Shown: positions 32,503-43,861 of the stretch, piece by piece
Layout: every line of letters starts with the position of its first letter
Numbering within the stretch: the first letter of the stretch is position 1
Source of the DNA: Lonicera japonica
Taxonomy: Eukaryota; Streptophyta; Magnoliopsida; Dipsacales; Caprifoliaceae
Direction of reading: 5' to 3'
Assembly (NCBI GenBank): GCA_021464415.1
Contig: CM038469.1
Span: forward strand, 31,564,087 to 31,628,086
Length of the DNA stretch: 64,000 nt
Program-made: the position numbers and the translations under genes
The notes under the pieces: generated by a model
What the model was told of the DNA's origin: nothing
Database searches by the model: none
Seen by the model: only the letters and a program-made list of their open reading frames with translations

Positions 32503-32607
32503 TCCATAATTCCATAACGTTCTAGAAAATTCCGTAATCCTCCATAACGTTCCATAATGTTATAAAAAATTCCTTAATCCTCCATAACGTTCCAGAATTT
32601 TCCGTTT
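32503..32607. repeat. 38-bp tandem repeat in the right palindrome arm (two units)
   Basis: Reverse-complement counterpart of the array at 30122-30334, with two to three degenerate units. Confidence 0.8.
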
Positions 32608-33084
32608 TTCTTGGACAATATTGAGCGGGTCATGACATTAGGGTTGTGTTGAGTTGTGGGCTGCAAGTTCTGAGATGAGATGGGCTGCAAGTGGGCTGGG
32701 CCAAAAAAAAATCACATATTTATTAAATTAACACATTCCCGCTAGAATCAATATTTTAGCGCACTGATCGTATTTTGGCCATAACTTTCTTCTCCGAACT
32801 CCGATTGATGCAAGGTTTTTGCCCACGCGTAGCTAACTCAAAGATCTCAAACTTTTATCTCTGGAGTTTTCTTTAAATTCTGTACAGATTAATGCCAGAA
32901 ATTTCTTGAATACAAGTGATGTGCGCAGCTAATCTCTTTTTGCTTTGTAATCTTCCAAGTTAATTCTAAACAACTGAAAAACACTAAAAATAAAACAAAT
33001 ATAAATATATATGCTCTCCAAAGTATAAATTAGTGGGTTATAATGTACCAATTTCTTGGCACATCAAATGGTAAAAATCAATTT

Positions 33085-35620
33085 TGTTGCACAACAAAAG
33101 CGTCCTTACTGAAGTGTTGCTCGACATTTCCCCCTCTCCTGAATTTTTTTGACTTTTTTTCTTATTATGTCTCCTGTAGGGGCACTTCCAAAAGAGTTTC
33201 CTTGATTTCTTTTGCAAAAATGCACACAAGATAGGATTGAAAGAAAAAAAATCCAAAGTCATTTTTTCAAAAAATCACGAAATCAAAACTTTCTGCAAAG
33301 AATCTTGTCCCTGTAAAGGACCAAAAACCAGCAAGAAAAATGAGAAAATATCATAATAAAACGGGAATAGAAAAAATTGAAAAAGTAGAAAAGAGAAAAA
33401 TCCCGCATGAGTGCCCAGAAAGAATGAGAGAAACAGAAATATATTAAGGTGACAAGGAGAGCCACACAATGACAACTAAGCCAAAAACCGGCTCAAGGCT
33501 TCGTCTTGGGTGAGTAAAGCTTCTGATCATGCTAAACATGACAAGAAGGTCCTGGCCAAAAACAGAAAAAGCTAGGAAAAGCTTCCCTTAACGAGGGAGA
33601 AATAAGGACATCAAAAAATAGAAAATGATGTAGACCCACAAATTCCTCAAGAGAACGGATAATGCCAAAGGACCAGAGATTCCTTTCAAACAAATTTTCT
33701 TTTCAGCACAATATAGAAGAGACAACTTGGAAGCAAGCAAATGATTAATTATCACTTTGCAAAAAACGTGAAAAGTCTAGAAAATTACTTTTCAAAAAAG
33801 TGCCTTTCCCTCATAAACAAAATGACATATAAAGTTTCAAAGATTCCCAAAGAGTGGAAAGTATTTCAGTATAAATAAACTCATGACGAGTTCTCTCCAC
33901 CCCCCAAGGATTCCTCTCTTTTGCTATAGTGGCTGGAGAAAGATACAAAGAACATGAACCCTTAAGCAAATCACACAAAGCCATCTCCAAAGGCGAATCA
34001 CAGGCACAAGCCCTCCTCGGAGGTAGTTATTATAATTTTCCTTTTTTTAGGAGCAAAGGAAGCCCTCCCAGAGAGGCAGTAGAGTAAAGAAAAGCCCTTA
34101 TAAACACTTCTGCATGCACACACTCTCTTAGAGTTCTTACGGAAGTCATGGATTATTGTTTTTTCCAATCGACTCAATTCCTTACAAGAAAGGAGCTTGA
34201 GTCAAGAGGGTTTGTAGACACCCCAATCCGTGACTCCCGCAAGAACTCTAAAAGCCTTCGAAAAGACACTTTTCTAGAAGTCTGAGACTCACCCACACAT
34301 TAGAAACTGCTTCAGGAAGTTTTTGTCCAAACAAACTTGTTTCCAGGGGATTTTGTAGCCTGACAAACCTGATTGTCACATGACAAACCCTTATTTATTG
34401 CAAGACAAACCCCCTGACCCAAACCATCCACTCCCTGACACATCAGTCTGTCAGAGATATCACTTCAGCCGTTTGTCGCGTGACATATTACCAATTGTAG
34501 CACCACATTTCCATTTTTATGGGGAATTTCGCGCAACAAATTCATTTGAGCAATATAAATAGGCCAACAACCAAAGGGTTTGAGGACGGGAACTTTGCCC
34601 TAGAAGAAAGTGCTATTATCTCTCTCTAAGAATCTAATTTTTTCTAAGATTATCAAGTTTAAGTTATTATTATCAAATTCTCGAGGAATCTCCGAGTCCT
34701 TTCTCAGTACACAACGTATTGTCTTCTAGAGTCGAATTCTCAATAATTTCTGGAGAAGAAAAGCTAATATCCGCCGGATTATATTATGTCGAATTATATT
34801 TTTCCTTTTTCTTTCTTATTATATCGTCGGGAATGTAAATAATGCTTCTTCTAGTATTTAAAATTATATAATTATGTACTTGTTTTCATTTACTTATACA
34901 TGTTGTTCTGTCCACTTTCTCATTGAATAAACTTATCGTTGAGTTACAAATTGTCTATTGTTTTTAAAAATAAAACCTTATAAAACTATTTTAAAAAACC
35001 AGAAAAAGTAAGTACATTGTCGTTCAAATAAAATCAAGTCTTCCAAACCCGGAACGATAAAACTTGCTTATGAATTGAAATCGGGTATATCTTGTCTTCC
35101 ATATAGACTGCTATACGCCTGATACACTCTCCTCAAGAGTTCAAATCCATATTAAATCAATTCCACTAAATAGTCCGATCTTTTCTCAAAACAGCCAAAA
35201 TAAAGATGAGAATAGTATTATTATATGAGGAAATAAAACTAGAACTTCCTCTTCAATTTCTAAAATTATAAATTTTTTCATTTGTACTTCATTTCTCATA
35301 AAGCCAAAAATATCGGATTACGGAATACAAAGGTTTTCATCTATTTTCCCGTTTTCTTTAAAAATTAGGTTTCTTTATAAAATTACTTTAGGAAAGTGGT
35401 AGACTTCTTAGAAAAGGCATCCAAGTTTTTTAATATAGAATAAACATATAAAGCCATTAGAGACTGAAAAGATGGAATGGGTGCTTAACACCTTTCTAAA
35501 CCGTAATATAGTTCCCGAACCCTATAGGATCCTGGTTTTGTAGACAACAATGTGTACGAATAAGGCTTGCCTATGGCCTTTATCCCTATACCAACTTCTT
35601 GTACGTTTTCTCGTAAAACA
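33085..35620 (+). mobile_element. Gypsy-type LTR, full size (copy B)
   Basis: A 2,536-bp LTR from TGTTGCACAACAAAAG to TCTCGTAAAACA, followed at once by TTCTGGCGACTCTGAATG, a leader typical of plant Tat/Ogre-type Gypsy elements. A plus-strand TATAAATAG at 34555-34563 is followed by a leader. No gag or pol follows; after about 110 bp of leader the unit continues into the BBE-like gene's 3' flank. Copy A (6686-7470) is the same LTR with 1.75 kb deleted. No second LTR is in the window. Small frames within it are not called as genes. Confidence 0.6.
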
Positions 35621-35874
35621 TTCTGGCGACTCTGAATGAACCCACTTGCATTTAGAAATAGAAAAATAGGATTCATCCTTTATATCAAAGCAAATGAAAC
35701 AAAGGATTCCTTTCCAACGTCTCAGACCCCCAAACTAGAGATTGAGACCTGGGGTCGCATTTGTGGATTCTCACAACTCTGTTTTACTGTAAAACTCCAA
35801 AAGGACTTTTGCAGTAAAACAATTTATGGCGGCCTTTTTTTTTATTTAGTATTGTTTAAAGCCCAAGGATTATA
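35621..35874. other. Leader remnant and left part of the BBE-like gene 2 3' flank
   Basis: It matches 7471-7576 and 19554-19700 of unit A. It ends at the GATAA target repeat of the SIRE-like element. No gene. Confidence 0.5.
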
Positions 35875-35879
35875 GATAA

Positions 35880-37484
35880 TGTAGGTCGGAAAATACCCTA
35901 GAGGGGGGTGAATAGGGTTTTAAAAACTTAATGCGGAATTAAAACGTTTTTAAAATATTTAAACAAAGCAACTTAGTTAAATAAGTTTATCAAGGAAAAC
36001 AATCAATTACATAATCAATCCTAAGAATAAGCAATAATATAAGCAACTTCAATCAATTAATATAACGAATAAATAAAGAGATTGAGTAAGAAAGATTGCA
36101 CCAATTTGAAGTCGAAGATTTTTTGTCCACAAGGTTCGGCTTGTTCCCCCTACTCCGCGCTCGGTTAGTTCCCCGAGAATTTCCACTATAACCGATCTCA
36201 TTCTGGGTGAAGATCAAACCTCTACAAGTGTTGTCTCACACACTCTACAAGTATTGCTATACCACAATACTCTCACAAGATACCCTCTTGCTAACCTTGT
36301 GAAATTTACCTTTCACAATTTCTAAACAAGAATTTACCTTCTTGCTTTTCCTATGAGATTTACCTCTCACAATTGAATACAAAATTGTTTGGTGATTCAC
36401 ACCAATTTACAATAACTCTCTCAAGTGTGTAAAGAATACAATTTGAAGCTCACACTAGAGATATCAAAATTGATCAAAATATATAGCTCAAAAATGAAGC
36501 ATATGATCAATAAAATGAATTGAATACTTGAATAACTTTGTATATATGTAAAATAAGTTTGTAGAATGATTCAAGTGTGTTAAAACATGTCTAGGACCTC
36601 ATATTTATAGCTTGCAAAACCATATGGCCGTTGGGGATGATTAAGAGAGGTTTTGGCTCCAAGGTATACATTTTCAAACTTTCCAACAGCTAGTTTTGAC
36701 AAAACAATTCAACATTGTTTTGTTAATTTGTCCCAATTTAACCGTTGGATCATGCTCAAATTTTAGTCAACATTGCCAGAAGATGTTGTCTAACTACTAT
36801 AAAAATTCCAAAATGATCGGTGTTCGGGAAGGCCTCCATTTTACCGTTAGATCAAAACTGGGCAAAAATTGAGCGAATTTTAAACGAAAAATAAAAATAT
36901 TTTTCCAATTTAATAATTTAGTTCCAAATAAACTTCTAATGATTTTTGAACCTCAAATATATGTTTCTAAGATACCCGTTTTTATTATAGCTTAAAATAT
37001 GATCATTTAAAATTAATATGAATTTATTTTGAAACTCGGTTTTTGTAAAATGATGTTTTTCAAATAAATTCAATTTCAAGCTAGTTTGAATCAATCTTTA
37101 AAAGATGCATAAATATGTTTGAGCTATAGGAATTTGATCAATAAAGTATCTTTACATAAAATCTAAGCACTCACTCCATTTAATGATAATTCGAGTCTTC
37201 GTGATGCTTGATTTTCTTGTGCGTATCTTTACTTGTTTGATGTTCTTGATCCTTTCTTGGTTTTGATTCTTTGTGAAGCACATGGAGATCATTTGAGTTC
37301 ATTTCTTGTGAGTGAAAGCATTTGTGGAACTTTGTGTCAGAGTTTGACTATATCGGTTTGACGTCACACTTGGCAGAAAAAGATATCGGCTAATGGCTAT
37401 CATCATTGGAACAACCGAGTTAAATAACACTATATTAACTTATTGTAATTATCAAAATAAGATTAATTGACTTTAAGGTCAACA
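35880..37484 (-). repeat. 3' LTR of the SIRE-like element
   Basis: Minus-strand ends are TGTTGACCTTAAAGTC and TTTTCCGACCTACA. A minus-strand TATA-like CTATAAATAT lies at about 36601-36609. A purine-rich GGGGGAGATTG abuts it at 37485. Confidence 0.93.
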
Positions 37485-38277
37485 ATCTCCCCCTTTTTGA
37501 TGATGACAATAGAGTTAATGTGTGTTTATAAAAAGATAATAATTTTAAGCATATGAATAATATGCTCCCCCTAAATAGGTGCATAGATAAAAATATACAA
37601 GCAATTATTAAAATGAAAAATACTTGCATAACACACATACTTCTCCCCCTTTTTCTTCATCAAAAAGTAGGGAATCAGTAATTATCAATCTAAAGCTGCA
37701 AAAATACTTGTTAATACTCATAATAATGTGTGTTTACAATAACAAGCATAAATAGCATATAAATAATATGCCCCCCCTCAATTTATGCAAAGATGACAAT
37801 TAAAGAGTATTGAAAATATTCGAGATAGTTTAATATATATATATATATATATATATTTAAATAAAGCTTTCAAAAGTATAAATGTAGAAAATCATTTAAA
37901 GCATTTAAAATCTTACCATAACATTTAAGTCAGTATAAAAAATTTTACCACAGCAAAAAAAAAAAAAAATTACCACAGAAAAAAATCTTACCGCAGCAAA
38001 AAAATCTTACCTTTTACCACAGCATCAACATTACGCACATTTTCTCCTCCTATGTCAACATCAAAGAGGGATCTAGACCATGCTAGGGCGGTGGACTTTA
38101 GATGCACGCGGGGGGCGCTGTATTTTTGACCTTTTAGGATGACAGCTTTTTATTTTCGGGATTCTTTTAATTGCTCTGCCTCTTGTCCCCTCTTTCTTGT
38201 TGTCTTCCTCGAGATCCATTTTCTTCTTATAACTTTTATAAGAGGTACCCATGAGTAAGGGAAAGTAAATCACAAGT
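37485..38277. other. Non-coding 3' region of the SIRE-like element
   Basis: AT-rich, with several GGGGG-containing purine tracts on the minus strand, an (AT)n run at about 37832-37855 and short TTACCACAGCA repeats near 37945-38025. The minus-strand frame at 38073-38324 has no recognisable domain. The part just before 38278 may be 5' untranslated sequence carried in with the LBD copy. Confidence 0.45.
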
Positions 38278-39021
38278 ATGCCGAATACCTTTCGTTGTAC
38301 ATGTTCGTCTTGTGCTGCTTGCACTTATAAACGCAAGAAATGTCAGCCATAGTGTGAATATGCACAAATTTTTATGGATGTGATTAGTCGTCAAGATTAT
38401 CGTACAATTTTCACCATTTTTGGGGTAAATAGTGTTGCAAATATTTTAAAAGATATTCCTGAACATCAATATCTTGAGACTCTCTATTCATTTCTTTTTG
38501 AAGCTAAGGCAAGAGTCGAGAATCCCAGTAAAGGCTGTACTGCACTTATTGTTTCTCTTGAACAGAAGGTACAAGAGTTACAATCACGAGTGACAGCGTT
38601 AGAAGCTTTGTAATCACGAGTGACAACATTAGAGGCTCGATTAGGAGAGTCTTCTAGCGCTAACCAATGCTTTTCTTTTGCTCCTCCTAGAAGTTCTACA
38701 GGGCTCCTATCGTTAGCAGAAAATGTTGCACCTAAAATTCTTTCGACTACCGGAAATCTTTCAGACCATGGTGCTTTTCGAACTAATGTGGGTTTGCCAG
38801 CATATCTGACTCTGTCAGATTACCAAGCTGCTTTGGAAGGCCATTCATCATAATTTTCTCAAAGTGGTACTATTGCGGAGGTTGCCGAGCCAATGAGTCC
38901 TGATTGGACAGCTCTATTAGATATGGAGCATAATTTTGTTGATTATTCTTCTTCTAGTCTCGATGTTGTTTTGAATTTTGATGCTGATGATCTTCAGATT
39001 CTGTTCCCTTCTTTTCTTTGA
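38278..39021 (+). pseudogene. LOB-domain (LBD/AS2-like) retro-pseudogene inside the SIRE-like element
   Basis: One frame of 247 codons runs from ATG (38278) to TGA (39019-39021), broken only by three stops (38350, 38611, 38851). The N-terminus holds the LBD zinc-finger-like block C12-x2-C15-x6-C22-x3-C26 (CAACTYKRKKCQP*C). The GAS block follows (IFGVNSVANILKDIPEHQ... EAKARVENPSKGC), then a coiled coil LIVSLEQKVQELQSRVTALEAL. LBD proteins are plant-specific DNA-binding regulators of organ boundaries and other programmes. The gene is antisense to the retroelement and has no intron, although many LBD genes have one in the domain. The second stop lies in a 30-bp tandem repeat whose first copy reads CAA where the second reads TAA. 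Confidence 0.82.
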
Positions 39022-39062
39022 ATAACAGATAATGATTTTTAGACTGCAAAATTATTTTTAGT

Positions 39063-41399
39063 TTATAATAACATGCAAAATGAAGACTTATGTTGTTTAC
39101 CAAGTTGACAAGCATCACAAATTCTATCTTTAATAAGTTTAGTTTTAGGCAATCCTTTAACTAATTCCATTTTAGATAATTTGTTAATTAAATCCATATT
39201 AGCATGACCTAATCTTCTATGCCATAACCAAGAAGCATCATTTAACACAGATAAACATTTAACATCTTGTTAAGACAAATCATTAAGTTCAAGAGTATAT
39301 ACGTTATTACATCTATAAGCAACAAACAAGATATAATTATCACTAATATTTTTAACAATGCAACATTCAGATTTAAAAATAATTTCATAACCTTTATCAC
39401 ACAATTGATTAATACTAAGTAAATTATGTTTTAAACCATCAACAAGTAAAACATTATCGATATAAGAAGATTTCTTACCAATTTTACTTACACCAATGAT
39501 TTTGCCTTTGACGTTGTCTCTAAACGTGACGTTGCCTCCTTGTTTAGGAGTGAGACTCAAGAAATTTCTCTTTTCTCCCATCATGTATTTCGAGCATCCA
39601 CTATCCAATAATCATTTTATTTTTCTATCTTTTGCTCTCATGCAAATCTACACCAAAATCTTAAGCAACTTTTCTTTTGGTACCCAAAATAAGTTGGGTC
39701 CTTTGGGGTTAGCGTACATAGTGGTTCCTTTAAGAATCCAAGCAAGTTTGTTCTTAACAAAATTCTTTTCTTTGTAACAACAAGAATGTGCATTATGAGT
39801 GTTTCTTCCACAAAATGAACAAAGATTAGTAGGATTATGCGGTGTGTATGTTTTGAAGAAATTTTTGTAATCCTTTTGGTTATGAATTTGATTATAACCC
39901 AAACCGGCTTTATCAAAGACACACCTTTGTGCTCCTAATAGTTTATCCAAGTTATCTTTTCCTTTGGTGAACTTGGCTAGACTATTAGTTAAGTCATCCA
40001 CTTGATTTTTTAATTTGACATTTTCTAATATAAGTGTATTTGGAGTTTCTTTCTCCTTTCCTTTCTTCAAAGTTTAGTTTTCATTTTTCAAAAATACATT
40101 TTCTTTCTCAAAGTTTTCACACTTGTTAGAAATAATCAAATTTCCCTTTTTGAGGCTTGCATACATTTTAGACAAAATTTTAAACTTTTTATGCAATTCC
40201 TCAAACATATCATATAATTCTTCATAGTCATTCTCATCATGTATATCATTATTAATAGAGGCATTATTATCACTAGATGAGTCATAAGAAGAGTGTACCT
40301 CATCGTCTCTTACCATAAGGCAAAGATTTGCCGTTTCCTCGTCGCTAGAATCGGCATTGGACTCACTTTCTTCGGAATCACTCCAAGTGCCTTTGAGGGC
40401 GTGTCTTACTTGCTTGAAGGCTTTGTCTCTTTTGTCTCTTCTTTCCTTTCTTCTAACTGGGCAATTTGTTTTAAAATGCCCTGGTTCATGGCAATGGAAA
40501 CACTTCTTTTCTTCTTCATTTTCAACTCTTGGTTGAATCGATCGATCATTGTTTCTTCTTGATGAAGGATCAAAGTTGTTTCCTTTTCCTTGAAATTTCT
40601 TCTTCTTGGCTAGAAATTTTATGAATTTTCTAGAAAGAAGAGCCATATCCTCATCTTTTATCATCAATACCTCATCATCATCTAGTTGAGTTGCTTTGAG
40701 AGCTAGTGACCTTTTGGCTTTTGAGTCACTTTCTTCTTCTCTCGCCAATTCCTTCTCATGGGTTTTAAGTGAACCCAAGAGCTCGTCCATGCTGAGTGTT
40801 TTGAGATTCTTTGCTTCTTGAATCGCCGTCACTTTTGGACGCCACTTCTTTGGAAGAATCCTAAGAATTTTTCTTATCTTATCTTCATTAGAATAAACTT
40901 TTCCAAGAAGATCCAAATCATTAGTAATAATAGAAAATCTACTATACATGGAAGCAAGAGATTCATTAGGCTCCATTTTAAATAATTCATAATCATGAAC
41001 AAGCATATTTATGTTATCGTCTTTAACTTGAGTGGTTCCTTCGTAACTAACCTCAAGTTTATCCCAAATTTCTTTGGCCGTTTTACAACTAGAAATTTTG
41101 TTATATTCATCCATGCTTAATGCACAATTTAAAGCATTTAAGGCTCTAGCATTATATTGAATTTTCTTAATATCATTTTCATCATACTCGGACATTTTCT
41201 TAGGAACAATTTTTCCACTATCATCTATTTTGGTAATTTCATGGGGTCCTTCAAGTATAACTCTCCATTGTTCAAAATCACTAGATTGTAAAAATACACT
41301 CATTCTACTTTTCCAATAGCTATAATTTTTACCATCAAATAGAGGTGGTCTGTGGGTGGAGAGACCTTCGGAAAGACCGGTTCCTTGATATATAGACAT
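39063..41399 (-). pseudogene. Degraded gag-protease-(pre-integrase) of the SIRE-like element
   Basis: The start at 41399 (MSIYQGTGLSEGL) lies about 43 bp after the primer site. The gag with STHRPPLFDGKNYSYWKSRM runs to a zinc knuckle CFHCHEPGHFKTNC and a long acidic, coiled-coil C-terminus typical of Sirevirus gags. An in-frame TAA falls at 40074-40076, after which gag continues (39648-40070; second finger-like CSFCGRNTHNAHSC). The protease motif DSGCSKYMMGEK is at about 39608. A further stop near 39268 precedes the gag-pre-integrase piece WLWHRRLGHANMDLINKL... CQLGKQHKSS. The frame ends at 39063, exactly where similarity is cut and the LBD copy begins. It cannot make a working polyprotein. 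Confidence 0.85.
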
Positions 41400-41441
41400 G
41401 ATCGTAAACTCTAAGATTGTTAAATCAAAATAAGAGTACAA

Positions 41442-41453
41442 CCTCTGACACCA
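41442..41453 (-). other. Primer binding site of the SIRE-like element
   Basis: The minus strand reads TGGTGTCAGAGG two bases after the 5' LTR, one or two changes from the initiator-Met-tRNA complement. Confidence 0.85.
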
Positions 41454-41455
41454 AT

Positions 41456-43060
41456 TGTAGGTCGAAAAATACCCTAGAGGGGGGTGCATAGGGTTTTAAA
41501 AACTTAATGCGGAATTAAAACGTTTTTAAAATATTTAAACAAAGCAACTTAGTTAAATAAGTTTATCAAGGAAAACAATCAATTACATAATCAATCCCAA
41601 GAATAAGCAATAATATAAGCAACTTCAATCAATTAATATAACAAATAAATAAAGAGATTGAGTAAGAAAGATTGAACCAATTTAAAGTCGAAGATGTTTT
41701 GTCCACACGGTTCGGCTTGTTCCCCCTACTCCGCGCTCGGTTAGTTCCCCGAGAATTTCCACTATAACCGATCTCCTTCCGGGTGAAGATCAAACCTCTA
41801 CAAGTGTTGTCTCACACACTCTACAAGTATTGCTACACCACAATACTCTCACAAGATACCCTCTTGCTAGCCTTGTGAAATTTACCTTTCACAATTTCTA
41901 AACAAGAATTTACCTTCTTATTTTTCCTATGAGATTTACCTCTCACAATTGAATACAAAATTGTTTGGTGATTCACACCAATTTACAATAACTCTCTCAA
42001 GTGTGTAAAGAATACAATTTGAAGCTCACACTAGAGATATCAAAATTGATCAAAATATATAGCTCAAAAATGAAGCATATGATCAATAAAATGAATTGAA
42101 TACTTGAATAACTTTGTATATATGTAAAATAAGTTTGTAGAATGATTCAAGTGTGTTAAAACATGTCTAGGACCTCATATTTATAGCTTGCAAAACCATA
42201 TGGCCGTTGGGGATGATTAAGAGAGGTTTTGGCTCCAAGGTATACATTTTCAAACTTTCCAACAGCTAGTTTTGACAAAACAATTCAACATTGTTTTGTT
42301 AATTTATCCCAATTTAACCGTTGGATCATGCTCAAATGTTAGTAAACATTGCCAGAAGATGTTGTCTAACTACTATAAAAATTTCAAAATGATCGGAGTT
42401 CGGGAAGGCCTCCATTTTACCGTTAGATCAAAACTGGGCAAAAATTGAGCGAATTTTAAACGAAAAATAAAAATATTTTTCCAATTTAATAATTTAGTTC
42501 CAAATAAAATTCTAATGATTTTTGAACCTCAAATATATGTTTCTAAGATACCCATTTTTATTATAGCTTAAAATATGATCATTTAAAATTAATATGAATT
42601 TATTTTGAAACTCGGTTTTTGTAAAATGATGTTTTTCAAATAAATTCAATTTCAAGCTAGTTTGAATCAATCTTTAAAAGATGCATAAATATGTTTGAGC
42701 TATAGGAATTTGATCAATAAAGTATCTTTACATAAAATCTAAGCACTCACTCCATTTAATGATAATTCGAGTCTTCGTGATGCTTGATTTTCTTGTGCGT
42801 ATCTTTACTTGTTTGATGTTCTTGATCCTTTCTTGGTTTTGATTCTTTGTGAAGCACATGGAGATCATTTGAGTTCATTTCTTGTGAGTGAAAGCATTTG
42901 TGGAGCTTTGTGTGAGAGTTTGACTATATCGGTTTGACGTCACACTTGGTTGAAAAAGATATCGGCTAATGGCTATCATCATTGGAACAACCGAGTTAAA
43001 TAACACTATATTAACTTATTGTAATTATCAAAATAAGATTAATTGACTTTAAGGTCAACA
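41456..43060 (-). repeat. 5' LTR of the SIRE-like element
   Basis: 1,605 bp, the same length as the 3' LTR. The TATA-like box on the minus strand is at about 42178-42186. About 20-25 substitutions separate it from the 3' LTR. Confidence 0.93.
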
Positions 43061-43065
43061 GATAA

Positions 43066-43861
43066 TCATAGGCTTATTTTAGAGTGTCTATTAATTTACT
43101 TATTGCATTAGCAATATTGTAAGAGTTATTCTTTTCCCTTTCTAAGTAAGATTAATTCCCTTATTGAATTAGGATTATAAGGTTTTGTTTTCTCTTATTT
43201 AAAGGAAATTGTCAAATATTATTAAGGTAATCCTGATATGCTATTATTCAGTGTTTTAACACCTTTGAGTTTTTATTCAAACTTATTAAATAATTTGAAT
43301 TGATTAAATTCAATTATTCTTGACTTATCAATCAATTCTCCACCAATTGATTGTGGCATCTCCACCAATTGATTATGGCATCTTTACTATACCAAGGTTC
43401 AATTATTGTTCCAAGGGCTGGATTAAGGTTTTCACCATCCATATTTTTGACAAAATTTCAAGGTTCTTGCTACGTTCATAGTCTAAGGGTTGAGGATCCA
43501 TCAAACTGGTAAAGAAAACGATTCGAGATCGCATCATTTCTCATTATGGGTCAATCCAGCTCATAGTTGGACTTTTGCTTTTATGTTCCCTCGAGGACAA
43601 CACTTTAAAAGAACAAATCAAAAATAAATCAATCTAAAAATCAATAAAGATCATTGTTTTTATAACTTATTGGTGGGTGTAAATTATTTCATCAATTGAT
43701 GATAAATAATAGTGCAGACTTCAAACACGTACAAGACATAAATTTTGAAAAGGAAAAAAATTGAAATAAACATACAAGGCATTAAAATTACAATCTAGAC
43801 ATAATTAAATACTTAAAATCCCCAAATTATTTATTCTTGGAAATGAAAAGGAGATACCATC
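43066..43861. other. 3' flank of BBE-like gene 2
   Basis: Nearly collinear with 19700-20471 of unit A. It holds one extra small direct repeat (TCTCCACCAATTGATT, about 43337-43370) not seen in A. No gene. Confidence 0.65.

Larger units (their letters stand above)
29657..33067. mobile_element. 3.4-kb near-palindromic (foldback-like) insertion
   Basis: The left arm 29657-31386 (1,730 bp) is the reverse complement of the right arm 31442-33067 (1,626 bp), around a 55-bp loop. The outer ends read TTGATGTGCCAAGAAATTGG on both sides. It interrupts the first bases of the Gypsy-type LTR: copy A reads GATTGTTGCGCAAC, while copy B has GATTGTTACG left and TTTTGTTGCACAAC right of the insert, suggesting an imperfect 7-9 bp target duplication. 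No transposase is present. Each arm has a TATAAATAG box pointing to the centre, a leader and a GTAAGT donor. It could be a Mutator-like foldback element or a head-to-head inversion duplicate. Confidence 0.75.
35880..43060 (-). mobile_element. SIRE-like Copia element, defective, carrying an LBD retro-pseudogene
   Basis: Both LTRs are 1,605 bp (35880-37484 and 41456-43060). The target repeat is GATAA (35875-35879 and 43061-43065). The primer site is TGGTGTCAGAGG on the minus strand. By eye the LTRs differ at about 20-25 positions, roughly 1.4 %. The internal region encodes a degraded gag, protease and gag-pre-integrase only; integrase core, RT and RNase H are missing. In their place, near the 3' LTR, is an LBD coding sequence in antisense (38278-39021). 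Several purine tracts with GGGGG lie between LTR and LBD (minus strand, about 37487, 37566, 37643, 37771), matching the multiple polypurine tracts reported for Sireviruses. Confidence 0.9.

Noticed and set aside
38073..38324. Basic 83-residue minus-strand protein next to the LBD copy
   Set aside because: Low complexity, overlaps the start of the LBD frame on the other strand, and no family recognised.
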